A stretch of DNA of 64,000 nucleotides from Pyrinomonadaceae bacterium (GCA_021228405.1 JAJQRF010000003.1:1-64000); one strand, 5' to 3'; shown: positions 53,849 through 62,920, numbered from the stretch's first letter. The notes: generated by a model not told the origin, from the letters alone. Program-made: numbers and translations.

Positions 53849-54619
53849 CTAATAAATCGCCGTGACACGGCGTTTTTTACTTAACGGATTTTCATCCAGT
53901 AAAACATCGACGTTGAAAACGTCCTTGATATTTTCTTCGGTCAAAACTTTTTCCGCTTCGCCTTTCGCGTGAATTTTGCCGTCTTTGAGCAAAATTACTT
54001 CGTCCGCAAATTCCGAAGCCAGATTCAGATCATGTGTGATGATGACGGCGGACGAATGACAACTTTTACAGCGTTCGCCGATCAAACGGATCATCATCGC
54101 CTGGTGCGCCAAATCCAGATTATTCGTCGGTTCATCCAGTAAAAGAATCTGCGCCTGCGTCGCCAAAGCCCGCGCCAGCACGACGCGTTGCCGTTCGCCG
54201 CCCGAAAGACGGTTCATCTGCCGCGCATCGTAATTTTCAAGATCGCACATTTCCAAACATTCACGTGCGATCTGCAAATCCTTTCCGGTTTCCCAACCAA
54301 AAGCCGTTCCGTGCGAAAACCTTCCCGCCAAAACGAATTCGAGCACGGACACGGGAAACTTCGTTTCCGTTTCCTGCGCGATGACGGCGATCTTCTGCGC
54401 GATCTCGCGGCGCGAATATTCATTTAAAGGCTTTTCATTTAAAAGAATCGAGCCTTTTGAAACGGGCAAGCTTCCGTTCAAAGATTTCAAAAGCGAAGTT
54501 TTCCCCGCGCCGTTCGCGCCCAAAAGCGCAATAATCTTCGATCTTTCGAGCGCAAGCGAAACGTCGCGCACGACCGTTTGCGCTTCGTAAGTTATCGAAA
54601 TATCTTGAACTTTCAGCAT
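53849..54619 (-). CDS. btuD: cobalamin ABC transporter ATP-binding protein
   Basis: A 256-residue ABC ATPase starting at MLKVQDISITYEA; a start 11 codons earlier lies inside an inverted repeat and is rejected. Motifs: Walker A GANGAGKTSLL, Q-loop VIAQETE, signature LSGGERQRVVLARAL, Walker B ILLLDEPTNNLD and H-loop VIITHDLNLA. It is the FecE/BtuD/HmuV type that powers FecCD-type permeases. Third gene of btuFCD, it provides energy for import across the inner membrane. It lies about 80 bases after btuC with an intervening palindrome. Confidence 0.93.
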   Translation of the reverse strand: MLKVQDISITYEAQTVVRDVSLALERSKIIALLGANGAGKTSLLKSLNGSLPVSKGSILLNEKPLNEYSRREIAQKIAVIAQETETKFPVSVLEFVLAGRFSHGTAFGWETGKDLQIARECLEMCDLENYDARQMNRLSGGERQRVVLARALATQAQILLLDEPTNNLDLAHQAMMIRLIGERCKSCHSSAVIITHDLNLASEFADEVILLKDGKIHAKGEAEKVLTEENIKDVFNVDVLLDENPLSKKRRVTAIY

Positions 54620-54627
54620 TGATTTTT

Positions 54628-54699
54628 GCCACGAACAAACACGAAAAAGCACGAAATAGAACTATTTATTTTTTGTGTTATTTTGTGTTTGTTCGTGGC
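54628..54699. repeat. inverted repeat between btuC and btuD
   Basis: GCCACGAACAAACAC (54628-54642) and GTGTTTGTTCGTGGC (54685-54699) are perfect complements of 15 bases. The last base is also the last base of the btuC stop codon. Wording resembles the family C palindromes with CACGAA arms. It may form a hairpin between the two cistrons. Confidence 0.7.
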
Positions 54700-55673
54700 T
54701 AATTTTTTCTTAACAAATAAATAAACATCGGCGCACCGATCAGCGCAGTGATTGCACCGACCGGCAATTCGCGCGGAGCGATGGCGACACGCGCAACCGT
54801 GTCTGCCAGCACGACGAAGATCGCGCCCGCCATCGCCGAAAACGGAATCACGAGCCGATTATCACTGCCGACCGTCAACCGAATCAGGTGCGGAACGATC
54901 AAACCGACATAGCCGACCGAACCGCTTGCCGCGACCGAAATTCCGACGAGTGCGGACGCAGTTGCAAAAACTATCAAGCGGACTTTGCCGACCTCAACGC
55001 CGAAATCGAACGCATCGCGCTCGCCAATCATCATTAAATTAAGTGCGCGCGCTTGCGAACTCAAAAGAATCGTTCCCAGAATGACGCAGACAAATGTCAG
55101 ATAAAATCCGCTTTTTGTCGCTTGCGAAAGATCGCCGAGAAGCCAGAACGTAAAACTTCTGAGCTTTGCCGCATCAAGCAGAGATGTCAGCAAAACGATG
55201 AGCGAAGAAAGAAAAGTCGTCACGATCACGCCCGACAAAACCAATCTTTCGACGTTCATTCCCGTCCGTGATCTCGCCATTTGATAAACCGCAATCGTCG
55301 CCAAACCTGCCCCCAAAACCGCAAAAACGGGACGCGCAAATTCGATCTGCGCAAAGAAAACAAACGCCAGCATCGTCCCTAAAGCCGCGCCGTTCGACAC
55401 TCCGAGCAGATACGGTTCCGCCAAAGGGTTCCGCAGAAGCGACTGCAATCCTGCGCCCGCTACCGCCAAACTCGCGCCGACACACGCGCCGAGCAAAACA
55501 CGCGGCAGACGAATATCGAAAAGAATCACGGCTTGCGCATCGGTCAACTCAAGAAACGACAATCTTTCACTGCCGAAAAAAACCGCCAAGCCAAAAGCAA
55601 TACCCAAAAACATCAAAAGAACAACGCCGAAACGCAGACTTTTAACTTTTAATCTTGGGCTCCGGGCTTTCAT
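54699..55673 (-). CDS. btuC: cobalamin ABC transporter permease (FecCD family)
   Basis: A 324-residue membrane protein with about ten spans: LRFGVVLLMFLGIAFGLAV, DIRLPRVLLGACVGASLAVAG, GLQSLLRNPLAEPYLLGVSN, GSVGYVGLIVPHLIRL and the C-terminal REL-PVGAITALIGAPMF. The motif ARPV-LPR-AGA of BtuC/FhuB/FecD permeases is recognisable. Its ATG immediately follows the btuF stop, so the two are translated together. It builds the dimeric channel for the BtuCD importer. Confidence 0.92.
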   Translation of the reverse strand: MKARSPRLKVKSLRFGVVLLMFLGIAFGLAVFFGSERLSFLELTDAQAVILFDIRLPRVLLGACVGASLAVAGAGLQSLLRNPLAEPYLLGVSNGAALGTMLAFVFFAQIEFARPVFAVLGAGLATIAVYQMARSRTGMNVERLVLSGVIVTTFLSSLIVLLTSLLDAAKLRSFTFWLLGDLSQATKSGFYLTFVCVILGTILLSSQARALNLMMIGERDAFDFGVEVGKVRLIVFATASALVGISVAASGSVGYVGLIVPHLIRLTVGSDNRLVIPFSAMAGAIFVVLADTVARVAIAPRELPVGAITALIGAPMFIYLLRKN

Positions 55674-56606
55674 TTATTTATGCAGAACTTCCGCAAGCTG
55701 TTCCAACCCGTCAACCAAACGAAGCGACGGACGCGACAAAAGATCGGCGTTTATTTTGTAAACTTTTCCTTTTTTGACGGCATTGGAGTTTTTGAAAACT
55801 TCGTTCGGTTCCGTATTGTCGGGACTTTCGGAAAGAATCAAAACGTCGGGATTAAGCGCAAGCGCAGTTTCCTTGCTCAATTTCGGATAAGCCGTCGGCA
55901 CGTCCTTTGTCACCGAAACGCCGCCCGCCCGCTCGATTATTTCCGTCAGAAAGGATTCCTTCCCGACCGTAAAAAGAGGTTCGTCGGAAATCTGCACAAA
56001 GGTCTTCACTTTCGGTTTATCCATCACTTTTTCTTCGACTTCGAGAATTCGCGCCTGTAAAATATTGAGTTTTTCGCCTGTTAATCCCGGCGTTCCGAAA
56101 ATATCACCGAGCTGGCGAAGATTCGTCATCACGTCGTTGAGCGATTTCGGATTCATCACAAAAACCGTGATGTTTTGCGCTTCTAGCTGTTTGGTGAAAG
56201 TTTCGATCTGCGATGCCGTCGAAACGAAAACGATCTGCGGTTTTAAAGCGATGATCTTTTCCATATTCGGATTGATCGTGTCGCCGACTTTTTCGATCTT
56301 CTGCGCTTCTTCGGGATAATTGCAGTATGTCGTCACGCCGACCAGCCGATCTCCCGCACCGACCGCAAAAATGTTTTCCGTCAAATTCGGCGCAAGCGAA
56401 ACAACGCGTTCGACCTTTTCGGGAATCTTGATCTTTCTGCCGAGATCGTCCGCAATGTCGCGCATCTTGTTTGCATTTTGCGCCGACAGATTTGAGATTT
56501 CGCATCCGAACGAAAAAAGAAGAAACGAAAGAAGAAAGAATGTAAAAATCTTTGTTTTCCGGTGTTTCACTGCCAGATTTTCTCTATTTTTTAATTTCCC
56601 AAACAT
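55674..56606 (-). CDS. btuF: cobalamin ABC transporter substrate-binding lipoprotein
   Basis: 310 residues from MFGKLKNREN, with a lipobox-type Cys in FLLFSFGCEIS. The cluster III binding-protein fold: RVVSLAPNLTENIFAVGAGDRLVGV, YCNYPEEAQKIEKVGD and NPNMEKIIALKPQIVFVSTA. ATG is preferred over a TTG ten codons earlier because GCAGGGC sits seven bases before it. That site is inside a terminator-like hairpin, so translation is probably gated by the cobalamin riboswitch upstream. It delivers cobalamin to BtuCD. Confidence 0.9.
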   Translation of the reverse strand: MFGKLKNRENLAVKHRKTKIFTFFLLSFLLFSFGCEISNLSAQNANKMRDIADDLGRKIKIPEKVERVVSLAPNLTENIFAVGAGDRLVGVTTYCNYPEEAQKIEKVGDTINPNMEKIIALKPQIVFVSTASQIETFTKQLEAQNITVFVMNPKSLNDVMTNLRQLGDIFGTPGLTGEKLNILQARILEVEEKVMDKPKVKTFVQISDEPLFTVGKESFLTEIIERAGGVSVTKDVPTAYPKLSKETALALNPDVLILSESPDNTEPNEVFKNSNAVKKGKVYKINADLLSRPSLRLVDGLEQLAEVLHK

Positions 56607-56608
56607 AA

Positions 56609-56655
56609 AAATGCCCTGCTTTTTCGCTTTGAACAAACGAGAAAACAGAGCATTT
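56609..56655 (-). terminator. hairpin in the btuF leader: riboswitch expression platform
   Basis: On the minus strand AAATGCTCTGTTTTCTCG pairs with CGAAAAAGCAGGGCATTT around a short loop, followed by a T run just before the btuF ATG. The hairpin contains the AGGGC ribosome-binding site of btuF. It is placed between aptamer and gene as expected for a transcription or translation switch. Confidence 0.6.
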
Positions 56656-56689
56656 GATTTTTAAGATTAACAAAGAACTATGCTGACCT

Positions 56690-56815
56690 CGAATGTTTTG
56701 ACGCGAAACACTCATACGGTTAAACGTCTTGAAATGCGGTTTTCTGACTCTGACAGTGGCGCGACCGTGCGGGATTTTCACCCGGCTTTCCCTTGAAAAT
56801 TCCTTTAAAAGAATC
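56690..56815 (-). promoter_or_regulatory. cobalamin riboswitch upstream of btuFCD
   Basis: Read on the minus strand: AAGGGAAAGCCGGGTGAAAA then TCCCGCACGGTCGCGCCACT and GTCAGAGTCAGAAAACCGCA. These are the conserved core (GGGAA, GGTGAAAATCC, CGCCACTGT) and the B12 box (GAGTCAGAAAACCGCA, 56735-56750). It has all conserved parts, and a hairpin overlapping the btuF start lies directly downstream. Bound cobalamin should switch the operon off. Confidence 0.9.
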
Positions 56816-56961
56816 AATTTCAAGCGTCCAAATAAAAAAGATCAAAATACGACACCAAGTCAAATGGTAAAAAGCAAACTATCACGCTTTTATGTCCAAT
56901 GTCAAAAGAATTTTGGAAATGGAAAGCGGCTCAAGCGGATTTGACGGATTTAAAGAGATTT

Positions 56962-57049
56962 TTGCCCGCGAAATACACAAAAGACACGAAAACAGAAAGA
57001 ATAATTTATTTTTTTCTTTTTCGCTTTCTTTCGCACATTTCGCGGGCAA
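56962..57049. repeat. inverted repeat, family C
   Basis: TTGCCCGCG (56962-56970) pairs with CGCGGGCAA (57041-57049). The inner AGACACGAAAAC wording matches the copy at 4426-4502. Beyond the riboswitch, the gap 56831-57125 has no gene, only this palindrome and short pairs such as GGAAAGCGG and CCGCTTTC. Confidence 0.6.
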
Positions 57050-57125
57050 TATTCCTTAATTTCTAAAATTTGCATCTGCGCAATCTGCCCAATCAGACCG
57101 ATCCGCTTTCAAATTCTCTTCCAAA

Positions 57126-58055
57126 TCATTTCCCGACCGCTTTTTTATCCATTCCGAAATAAACCTTCTTGACGGCACGAATCGTGTTGGCGTGAATTTC
57201 GACCGTATCGTTTATGTCTGCCGCATAGCCGCCGCTCATCGTTGTCACGATCGGAACGTCCTTTGTTTTTGCGAACTCAAGCACCATTTCATCACGTTTC
57301 ATTAATCCTTCCTTCGTCAAAGAAAGTCTGCCGAGCCGGTCGTTTTCAAACGGGTCTGCGCCACCGAGATAAAAGATTATGTCGGGATCGTGCAGAAAAA
57401 TTCGCGGCAAAGCCTGTTCTAAAGTTTCGAGAAATTCCGTGTCGAAAGTTTTATCGGGCAATTCGATGTCGAGCGTCGAAACTTCCTTAAAAAGCGGGTA
57501 ATTTTTCGCACCGTGCATTGAAAACGTAAAAACTTCGGGCGAATTTTGAAAAATAAAAGCCGTTCCGTTGCCTTGATGAACGTCGCAATCGACGATCAAA
57601 AATCTTTCCGCCAGTTTTTCACGCTGAAGCACGCGAATCGCCACGGCAACGTCATTTAAAACGCAGAAGCCTTCGCCGCGATCAGGGAAAGCGTGATGCG
57701 TTCCACCCGCAAGATTTGAAGAAATTCCGTCCTGCAAGGCAAATCGCGCCGCATTGATCGTTCCCGAAATCGCGTGAAACGAACGCCTCACAAGACTTTC
57801 CGACCAGGGAAGTCCGAGCTTACGGATTTCCTTTGCCGTTAAAGTCCCGTCAACCAACCGCGAAATATAATCTTCCGTGTGAACGAGCAATAAATCTTCC
57901 CTTTTTGCAGGTTCGGGCGCGACGATCTCATTTTCCGCCAGAGTTCCTTCCTTAAGCAGTAAATCCTTTACCAATTCAAACTTGCGAATCGGAAAAACGT
58001 GTCCCTCACCGATTTCTGCGTAATAGTAAGGCGAATAGAAAAGTTTGTAATTCAT
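57126..58055 (-). CDS. histone deacetylase family protein (AcuC/HDAH-like)
   Basis: A 309-residue zinc hydrolase starting at MNYKLFYSPYY (ATG; a TTG four codons upstream is rejected). Class II-type active-site elements: GGTHHAFPDRGEGFC with the His pair, the zinc ligands in DCDVHQGNGTA (Asp, His), and YLGGADPFENDRLG (Asp) with the YAADINDTVE block at the end. Bacterial members deacetylate acetylpolyamines or protein lysines such as Acs. With three synthetases whose C-terminal Lys is typically acetyl-regulated in the same window, a regulatory link is conceivable but unproven. Confidence 0.9.
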   Translation of the reverse strand: MNYKLFYSPYYYAEIGEGHVFPIRKFELVKDLLLKEGTLAENEIVAPEPAKREDLLLVHTEDYISRLVDGTLTAKEIRKLGLPWSESLVRRSFHAISGTINAARFALQDGISSNLAGGTHHAFPDRGEGFCVLNDVAVAIRVLQREKLAERFLIVDCDVHQGNGTAFIFQNSPEVFTFSMHGAKNYPLFKEVSTLDIELPDKTFDTEFLETLEQALPRIFLHDPDIIFYLGGADPFENDRLGRLSLTKEGLMKRDEMVLEFAKTKDVPIVTTMSGGYAADINDTVEIHANTIRAVKKVYFGMDKKAVGK

Positions 58056-58203
58056 TGCAAATTTCAAATTCCAGATTTCAAATCATTCGGTTTCCAATAT
58101 TTAACTGGTACCGATTCACTGAAAATTGTAAATGAATCAATTTAGAATTTGAAATTCGGAATTTGAAATCCGAAATATGCGATTCGGAATTTAAAAGGGA
58201 AGA

Positions 58204-58233
58204 GCGGCTTATGCTCGGGAAAACATAAGCCGC
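58204..58233. terminator. hairpin downstream of the FtsB/DivIC-like gene
   Basis: GCGGCTTATG/CATAAGCCGC is a perfect 10-base stem with a ten-base loop. On the minus strand it is followed by TCTTCCCTTTT, a weak U tract; on the plus strand by AATTTTTTT. It lies in the 288-base gap between two minus-strand genes and is a plausible terminator for the phosphohexomutase transcript. Confidence 0.55.
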
Positions 58234-58343
58234 AATTTTTTTGGCGGAAGGCTCAACTGTAGGCAAAGCGGAGCGGATAGGCAAAAGGCGGATTTTTTAC
58301 GGGCAGGTTAATCTGTGCTGACTAATAAACTCTCCGCATTTGT

Positions 58344-58724
58344 TTATTTCGTCGGCACGAGAATCTTTTCATTGGGGCGACCCATTCCCATCTTTCGGGC
58401 TTCGCGCTCAATCGCGCGTGCGTCGCTCTTTAAATCATGAATATCTTCTTGTAAAAGCAAATTTTCATTTGTCAAAGTTTCTACTTGTTGAGCCAGTGTT
58501 TCATTTTGACTCATTTCGTGACTCATTTCCGAGTATGCTCGAAAATTGATTGTCAGACAAAGCATAAAAGTTATTGAGGAAACCACTGCAAAACCAAACC
58601 ATTTCGGCGTTGTGTGGATTTTGCTTTTCGCACTGCCGATCTGTTTTTTTTTCGACACTGCGTTTCTTTTCGGTTTCGTCCAAACCGTATAATTATCCCA
58701 GTAAGTATTTGCGACCTTGCTCAA
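58344..58724 (-). CDS. septum formation initiator-like protein (FtsB/DivIC family)
   Basis: A 126-residue bitopic membrane protein: a basic cytoplasmic N-terminus (KPKRNAVSKKKQIGSAKSK), one span (about 42-62, FGFAVVSSITFMLCLTINF), then a coiled coil (about 65-108, QQVETLTNENLLLQEDIHDL) and KMGMGRPNEKILVPTK at the end. That last block resembles the conserved FtsB/DivIC end in which a GMV-type tyrosine/proline motif follows the coil. The family helps recruit FtsW/FtsI to the septum. Its start overlaps the 3' end of the phosphohexomutase by 32 bases, so translation may be coupled. Confidence 0.75.
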   Translation of the reverse strand: MSKVANTYWDNYTVWTKPKRNAVSKKKQIGSAKSKIHTTPKWFGFAVVSSITFMLCLTINFRAYSEMSHEMSQNETLAQQVETLTNENLLLQEDIHDLKSDARAIEREARKMGMGRPNEKILVPTK

Positions 58725-60081
58725 GTAACACCTCCAAATCTTGCTTATTTTCGCTTTCCGCGTAAATTCTGACGAGCGGCTCCGTGCCTGATGGACGCAT
58801 CAGCATCCAGCTTCCGTCTGTGAAAATGAACTTTACGCCGTCCATTCTGTTTATATTTTCAACTTTGCGTCCGCCAATTTCTGATGGTTCGCGTGAAAGT
58901 TTTTCCTTTAGCTTATCGGCAATTTCCGAATTAAGTTTAACCCCGATTCTTGCTGAATAAAGTGTTCCGACGCGATCTGTTAAAGCGTTTAACTGCTCGG
59001 TCAGACTTGCTCCGCGCACGGCAACCGCTTCGACTGCCAAAAGACAAGCTAAAATTCCGTCTTTTTCGGGATAATGTCCTTTTATCGAAAGACCGGCGGA
59101 TTCTTCTCCGCCCAAAATGATTTCGTCTTTATTTATCAATTCGCCGATAAACTTAAATCCGACCGGCGTTTCATACAATTTCAATCCGCGGTTCTCGGCA
59201 ACCCGGTCAATGAAATGTGATGTTGCCACGCTTCGCGCCAAACCTTCTGTCCAATTTCTCGATTCGGCAAGGTAATCCGCCAAAATTGCGATCAATTGAT
59301 TCGGTGCAATAAATTCACCGTTGCTGTCAATAACTCCGAATCTGTCGCCGTCGCCGTCGGTCGAAATTCCAAGCGTTAAATTCTTCGATTTAACCGTTTC
59401 ACGAAGTTCGCCGAGATGATCTTCGCCCGGTTCGGGAGATTGTCCGCCGAAAGTCACATCACGCCAATCGTGTATCGTTTCGACATCCAGCCCGTATTCG
59501 CGGAGAATTTTATCCAAATATCCGCGTCCCGTTCCCCAGAGCGCGTCGTAAGCATATTTACCTTTGGCTCTGGCAATCGCGTCGAAATTTACTTTAATTT
59601 TCAAATCGTCCAGATAATTCGGACGAGCATCGTATTTTTCAATCGAGCCGCCTGCTTCTTCGTTGGATTCAGGTTTGTTTTCGATCAGATTTTCAACCTG
59701 CTTCGTGATTTCCGGCAATGCGGGCGCGCCGTCTGCCGTTGAAAACTTGATTCCCTGATATTCCGGCGGGTTATGCGATGCCGTAAAATTTATGCCTCCA
59801 ACCGCTTTTTCGCTCCTGATAGCATGAGAAATCGTCGGTGTCGGTGTCGGGTTTTGACAAAGCAAAACCTGAAACCCTTCTTTTTCAAGGATTTCGGCGG
59901 CAACCTCACAAAACCTTTCGCCCATAAAGCGCGAATCGTGTCCGACAATTATCTTGCCGTTGTTTTTACCGTCTGCTTTCAAATAACCGCTTATCGAGCG
60001 TGTAACCAATTTTACATTTTCAAAAGTAAATTGATCCGCTATGATTGCTCTCCAGCCTGATGTGCCAAAGCGTATAGACAT
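58693..60081 (-). CDS. phosphoglucomutase/phosphomannomutase family protein
   Basis: A 462-residue alpha-D-phosphohexomutase. Active-site phosphoserine Ser102 in TASHNPPEYQG, metal loop DGDGDRFG, sugar-binding loop GGEESAGLSIKGHYPEKDG and phosphate loop RPSGTEPLVRIY. It interconverts hexose 1- and 6-phosphates for envelope polysaccharide precursors; mannose, glucose or glucosamine preference cannot be decided. The overlap with the FtsB/DivIC-like gene links envelope precursor supply with division, as seen where GlmM sits near division genes. Confidence 0.9.
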   Translation of the reverse strand: MSIRFGTSGWRAIIADQFTFENVKLVTRSISGYLKADGKNNGKIIVGHDSRFMGERFCEVAAEILEKEGFQVLLCQNPTPTPTISHAIRSEKAVGGINFTASHNPPEYQGIKFSTADGAPALPEITKQVENLIENKPESNEEAGGSIEKYDARPNYLDDLKIKVNFDAIARAKGKYAYDALWGTGRGYLDKILREYGLDVETIHDWRDVTFGGQSPEPGEDHLGELRETVKSKNLTLGISTDGDGDRFGVIDSNGEFIAPNQLIAILADYLAESRNWTEGLARSVATSHFIDRVAENRGLKLYETPVGFKFIGELINKDEIILGGEESAGLSIKGHYPEKDGILACLLAVEAVAVRGASLTEQLNALTDRVGTLYSARIGVKLNSEIADKLKEKLSREPSEIGGRKVENINRMDGVKFIFTDGSWMLMRPSGTEPLVRIYAESENKQDLEVLLEQGRKYLLG

Positions 60082-60826
60082 AAGTATAATTCAAGAAATT
60101 CTTATTTCTTTTTCTGTCAATTTGTAAATCTAATTTCTTTTGGGGCTTGTTATTCAACTAAATGAAAACTAGCTGAATGTGCTTAACAAACAAATCTAAC
60201 TGGATATTACTTTTGTTTTCTACCGATTATCTCGATAAGGTGAAGAGAATTTAACACAATAATATTCATAAGTAAAGATTTATTATTTACACATATTCCC
60301 TTTATTTGCAACGTTTTGCATTAAATCCTTCAAGTAAGAGTTAAGACATCTGCTTAAAAGTGAACAACAGGTGAACAAAAATCCGATTAATAATTTTAAC
60401 TCGTATTTTCCCGAATAGATTCATTAATTTAACAGGTCAATAAATAAATTGAACTTGTCCCCAACTGTGTAAAAATTAAGCATCGGCTTAAAAGCATTAA
60501 ACCAAATACATTACCTGAAATTGAAAATAAATTGTAGAACAGATCATTCTACTGTGTCAAAAACTGCTTTAATAATTATCCACAAACGTCCTGTGTCGTA
60601 ATGCCACACACTTTTCGTTAAAAAAATATATTCCTTTTACAGTAAACCCTTTAATATCAGACTTTATTCCTCAATAGTTGTTAAGGCACAAATCTTGCTT
60701 ATGATTAATGGCAGTTATTATTCATCAAACTACATCCAAACCTTTGAATTTATTATAATTTTACTGCAAATTGCTTAAAACTTTTATTGTTTGGAGTAAT
60801 TTAGAGAGAGAAATATTAAGGTAATT
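60082..60826. other. 745-bp AT-rich gap
   Basis: No gene, tRNA or terminator was recognised. A single perfect DnaA box TTATCCACA (60576-60584) and a short direct repeat GTGAACAA (near 60360) are present. The start of the radical-SAM gene has an AAGG-TAATT-ATG ribosome-binding site at the right end. A leader this long is unusual for this window and may hold the promoter and regulatory sites of the radical-SAM gene. Confidence 0.5.
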
Positions 60827-62857
60827 ATGAGAACCATAAAACATTTTGAAAAAGGACTGACTTACGTTGCGGGCGGAATATTCAATGCAATCAAATCGGT
60901 CAACAAATATAAGCCGAATCCGTCATTTACGCCGAAATGGGCTGATAAACCGATTCAAAAATCGTGGGAAAAATCAAAACCGACGCTCGGATTTCCGCGC
61001 ACGACAGATTCGCTTTGCCCGAACTGTGTCATTGAGGCACGCGAGGAGATTTTAAGCAATCAGCGCGATGTTTCGACGTTGATAAATGATAAGGTCGGCG
61101 AGATCAAAGCGCAGATCATCGAACGCGACGGACAAATCTGGATGATTAAGGATTGTCCCGAGCACGGACATTTTGAAGATTTGATGGCGATCGATTCGGC
61201 GTTTTTAAAACATATCGAAACATTGTTTCCGGGACGCGATATGCGTTCGCACAATGACGAAAAACTGCACAATCACGGCAGTTCGACGATCAAATACGGA
61301 CGCGGCGCGGTTTTAACGGTCGATTTGACCAACCGCTGCAATATGATGTGCGACCCGTGTTTTATGGACGCGAACCAAGTCGGTTTCGTTCACGAATTGA
61401 GCTTTGAAGACGTGAAAGAGATTCTCGATAACGCGATCTCGATCAAACCGCGCCGTCAGATGTCGGTGCAGTATTCGGGCGGAGAGCCGACGCTTTCGCC
61501 GCACTTCTTGGAAGCGGTTCGTTATGCGCGCAAAGTCGGTTATAACTCGGTGCAAGCCGCGACGAACGGTATCGAATTTGCGAAATCGAAAGAGTTTTGC
61601 CGTCAAGCCGCCGAAGCAGGTCTGCGTTTCGTTTATTTACAGTTCGACGGTATCGGCAACGATGCCAACTCGCACCGCCAGATCGGTAACTTGTTTGACG
61701 TAAAACTTCGCGCGATCAACAATCTGCACGAAGCAGGCGTTGACATCATTCTCGTGACCACGCTCGTCAACGGCGTGAACAACGATCAGGTCGGCACGAT
61801 CATTCGTTTCGCCCTGGAAAATCCCAAAAAGATTTCGTTCATCGCATTCCAGCCGGTTTCGTTTACTGGACGCGACGAGCACATCACCGAACAACGCCGT
61901 CTGCAACAGCGTTACACGTTGTCGCACCTGGCGCAGGACGTGCAGAAACAGGTCGGCATCACCGAACCGACGCGTGATTGGTTCCCGCTTTCATTAATGG
62001 GTGCGTTTGCCGATTTCGCCGACGTGGTTCACGGTCCCGAATCGGAATGGGGACAAGTTTCGTGCGGCTGTCACCCGAACTGCGGTGTCGGAACGGCGGT
62101 GATGATTAACAAGGAAACCAAAGAAATGGCTCCCGTTCCGCAATTCCTGAACATTCAGGGTTTGGTCACGGATATGCAGCACATCACCGACACGAATCGC
62201 GGCAAATGGTTCTCGAACATTATGATGGGCTTGGCGTTGTTGAAAAATTACAACCCGTATGGCTCGCCTGACAGCTTAACGTTGGGCGGAATTTTGAAGA
62301 AATTCGATAAATCATTCGGTTTGTCGGGCAAAAACTACGGAAAGGTTTCGGGCGACCGCACGATGGAAGACATCGAAAAACGCCGTCAAGACCCCTGGAA
62401 CTTCCTGTTCATCGCGGGAATGTGGTTCCAGGATTTGTTCAACTACGACTTCCGCCGCACGGAAATGTGCATCATTCCCTACGGCACGCAGGAAGGCGAA
62501 ATTTCGTTCTGTGCTTATAACACAGGCATCGGATGGAGAAACATCATCGAGCATATGCACCAAAACGCGACGGTTGCCCAGTGGTATAAAGATCACGGTC
62601 GTCACGAAATCTTCGCACGCGGTAAAGAAGTCCCGATGGCGGACAAATCGCACGGTTTGGTCTTGAACGAGATCGACCTGCAACGTCCGAACAAGCCCGA
62701 TATGGAAGGTCCGAAGACCGCCGCCGAAGAAATGCAGATGATGCGCAAGCTTTATCAGCAGATGGTTCTCGAAAAGAACAACATCAAAGGCGAAAACCTC
62801 GTCCAGATCGGCGGCATCAAACGCGAAAAGAAAGACAAAACCGAAGCCAACGCATAA
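60827..62857 (+). CDS. radical SAM protein resembling Tes/MSS (membrane-spanning lipid synthase)
   Basis: A 676-residue radical-SAM enzyme. The N-terminus has a cysteine module, C64-x2-C67 (SLCPNCVIEA) and C110 in DCPEHG, followed by the SAM cluster motif C171-x3-C175-x2-C178 (TNRCNMMCDPC). YSGGEPTL, ATNGIEFA and LQFDGIGND fit the SAM barrel. Downstream are further cysteines: C413, C415 and C419 (SCGCHPNCGVGT), and C548 and C562, probably binding extra clusters. The paired CPxC and CPEHG module is what archaeal tetraether synthase Tes (MJ0619, MA_1486) and its bacterial membrane-spanning-lipid homologues show, so lipid tail-to-tail coupling is the preferred role. Other multi-cluster radical-SAM enzymes with a similar N-terminal module remain possible. 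It is monocistronic. Confidence 0.65.
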   Translation: MRTIKHFEKGLTYVAGGIFNAIKSVNKYKPNPSFTPKWADKPIQKSWEKSKPTLGFPRTTDSLCPNCVIEAREEILSNQRDVSTLINDKVGEIKAQIIERDGQIWMIKDCPEHGHFEDLMAIDSAFLKHIETLFPGRDMRSHNDEKLHNHGSSTIKYGRGAVLTVDLTNRCNMMCDPCFMDANQVGFVHELSFEDVKEILDNAISIKPRRQMSVQYSGGEPTLSPHFLEAVRYARKVGYNSVQAATNGIEFAKSKEFCRQAAEAGLRFVYLQFDGIGNDANSHRQIGNLFDVKLRAINNLHEAGVDIILVTTLVNGVNNDQVGTIIRFALENPKKISFIAFQPVSFTGRDEHITEQRRLQQRYTLSHLAQDVQKQVGITEPTRDWFPLSLMGAFADFADVVHGPESEWGQVSCGCHPNCGVGTAVMINKETKEMAPVPQFLNIQGLVTDMQHITDTNRGKWFSNIMMGLALLKNYNPYGSPDSLTLGGILKKFDKSFGLSGKNYGKVSGDRTMEDIEKRRQDPWNFLFIAGMWFQDLFNYDFRRTEMCIIPYGTQEGEISFCAYNTGIGWRNIIEHMHQNATVAQWYKDHGRHEIFARGKEVPMADKSHGLVLNEIDLQRPNKPDMEGPKTAAEEMQMMRKLYQQMVLEKNNIKGENLVQIGGIKREKKDKTEANA

Positions 62858-62883
62858 GTTTCATCTTTTAACCAACAAAACCG

Positions 62884-62915
62884 AAAGCCTTGCGGATTCA
62901 TTCGCAAGGCTTTTT
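62884..62915 (+). terminator. intrinsic terminator of the radical SAM gene
   Basis: AAAGCCTTGCG (62884-62894) pairs with CGCAAGGC (62903-62910), followed by TTTTT. It starts 27 bases beyond the stop codon. Confidence 0.9.
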
Positions 62916-62920
62916 CATTC

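Noticed and set aside
51194-56606. Reading the TonB receptor and ABC genes as siderophore or haem uptake
   Set aside because: Two cobalamin riboswitches control the genes, which makes cobalamin the better-supported substrate.
60576-60584. Perfect DnaA box TTATCCACA in the long AT-rich gap, as a possible replication origin
   Set aside because: Only one box was found and no dnaA, dnaN, rpmH or similar origin-linked gene is nearby.
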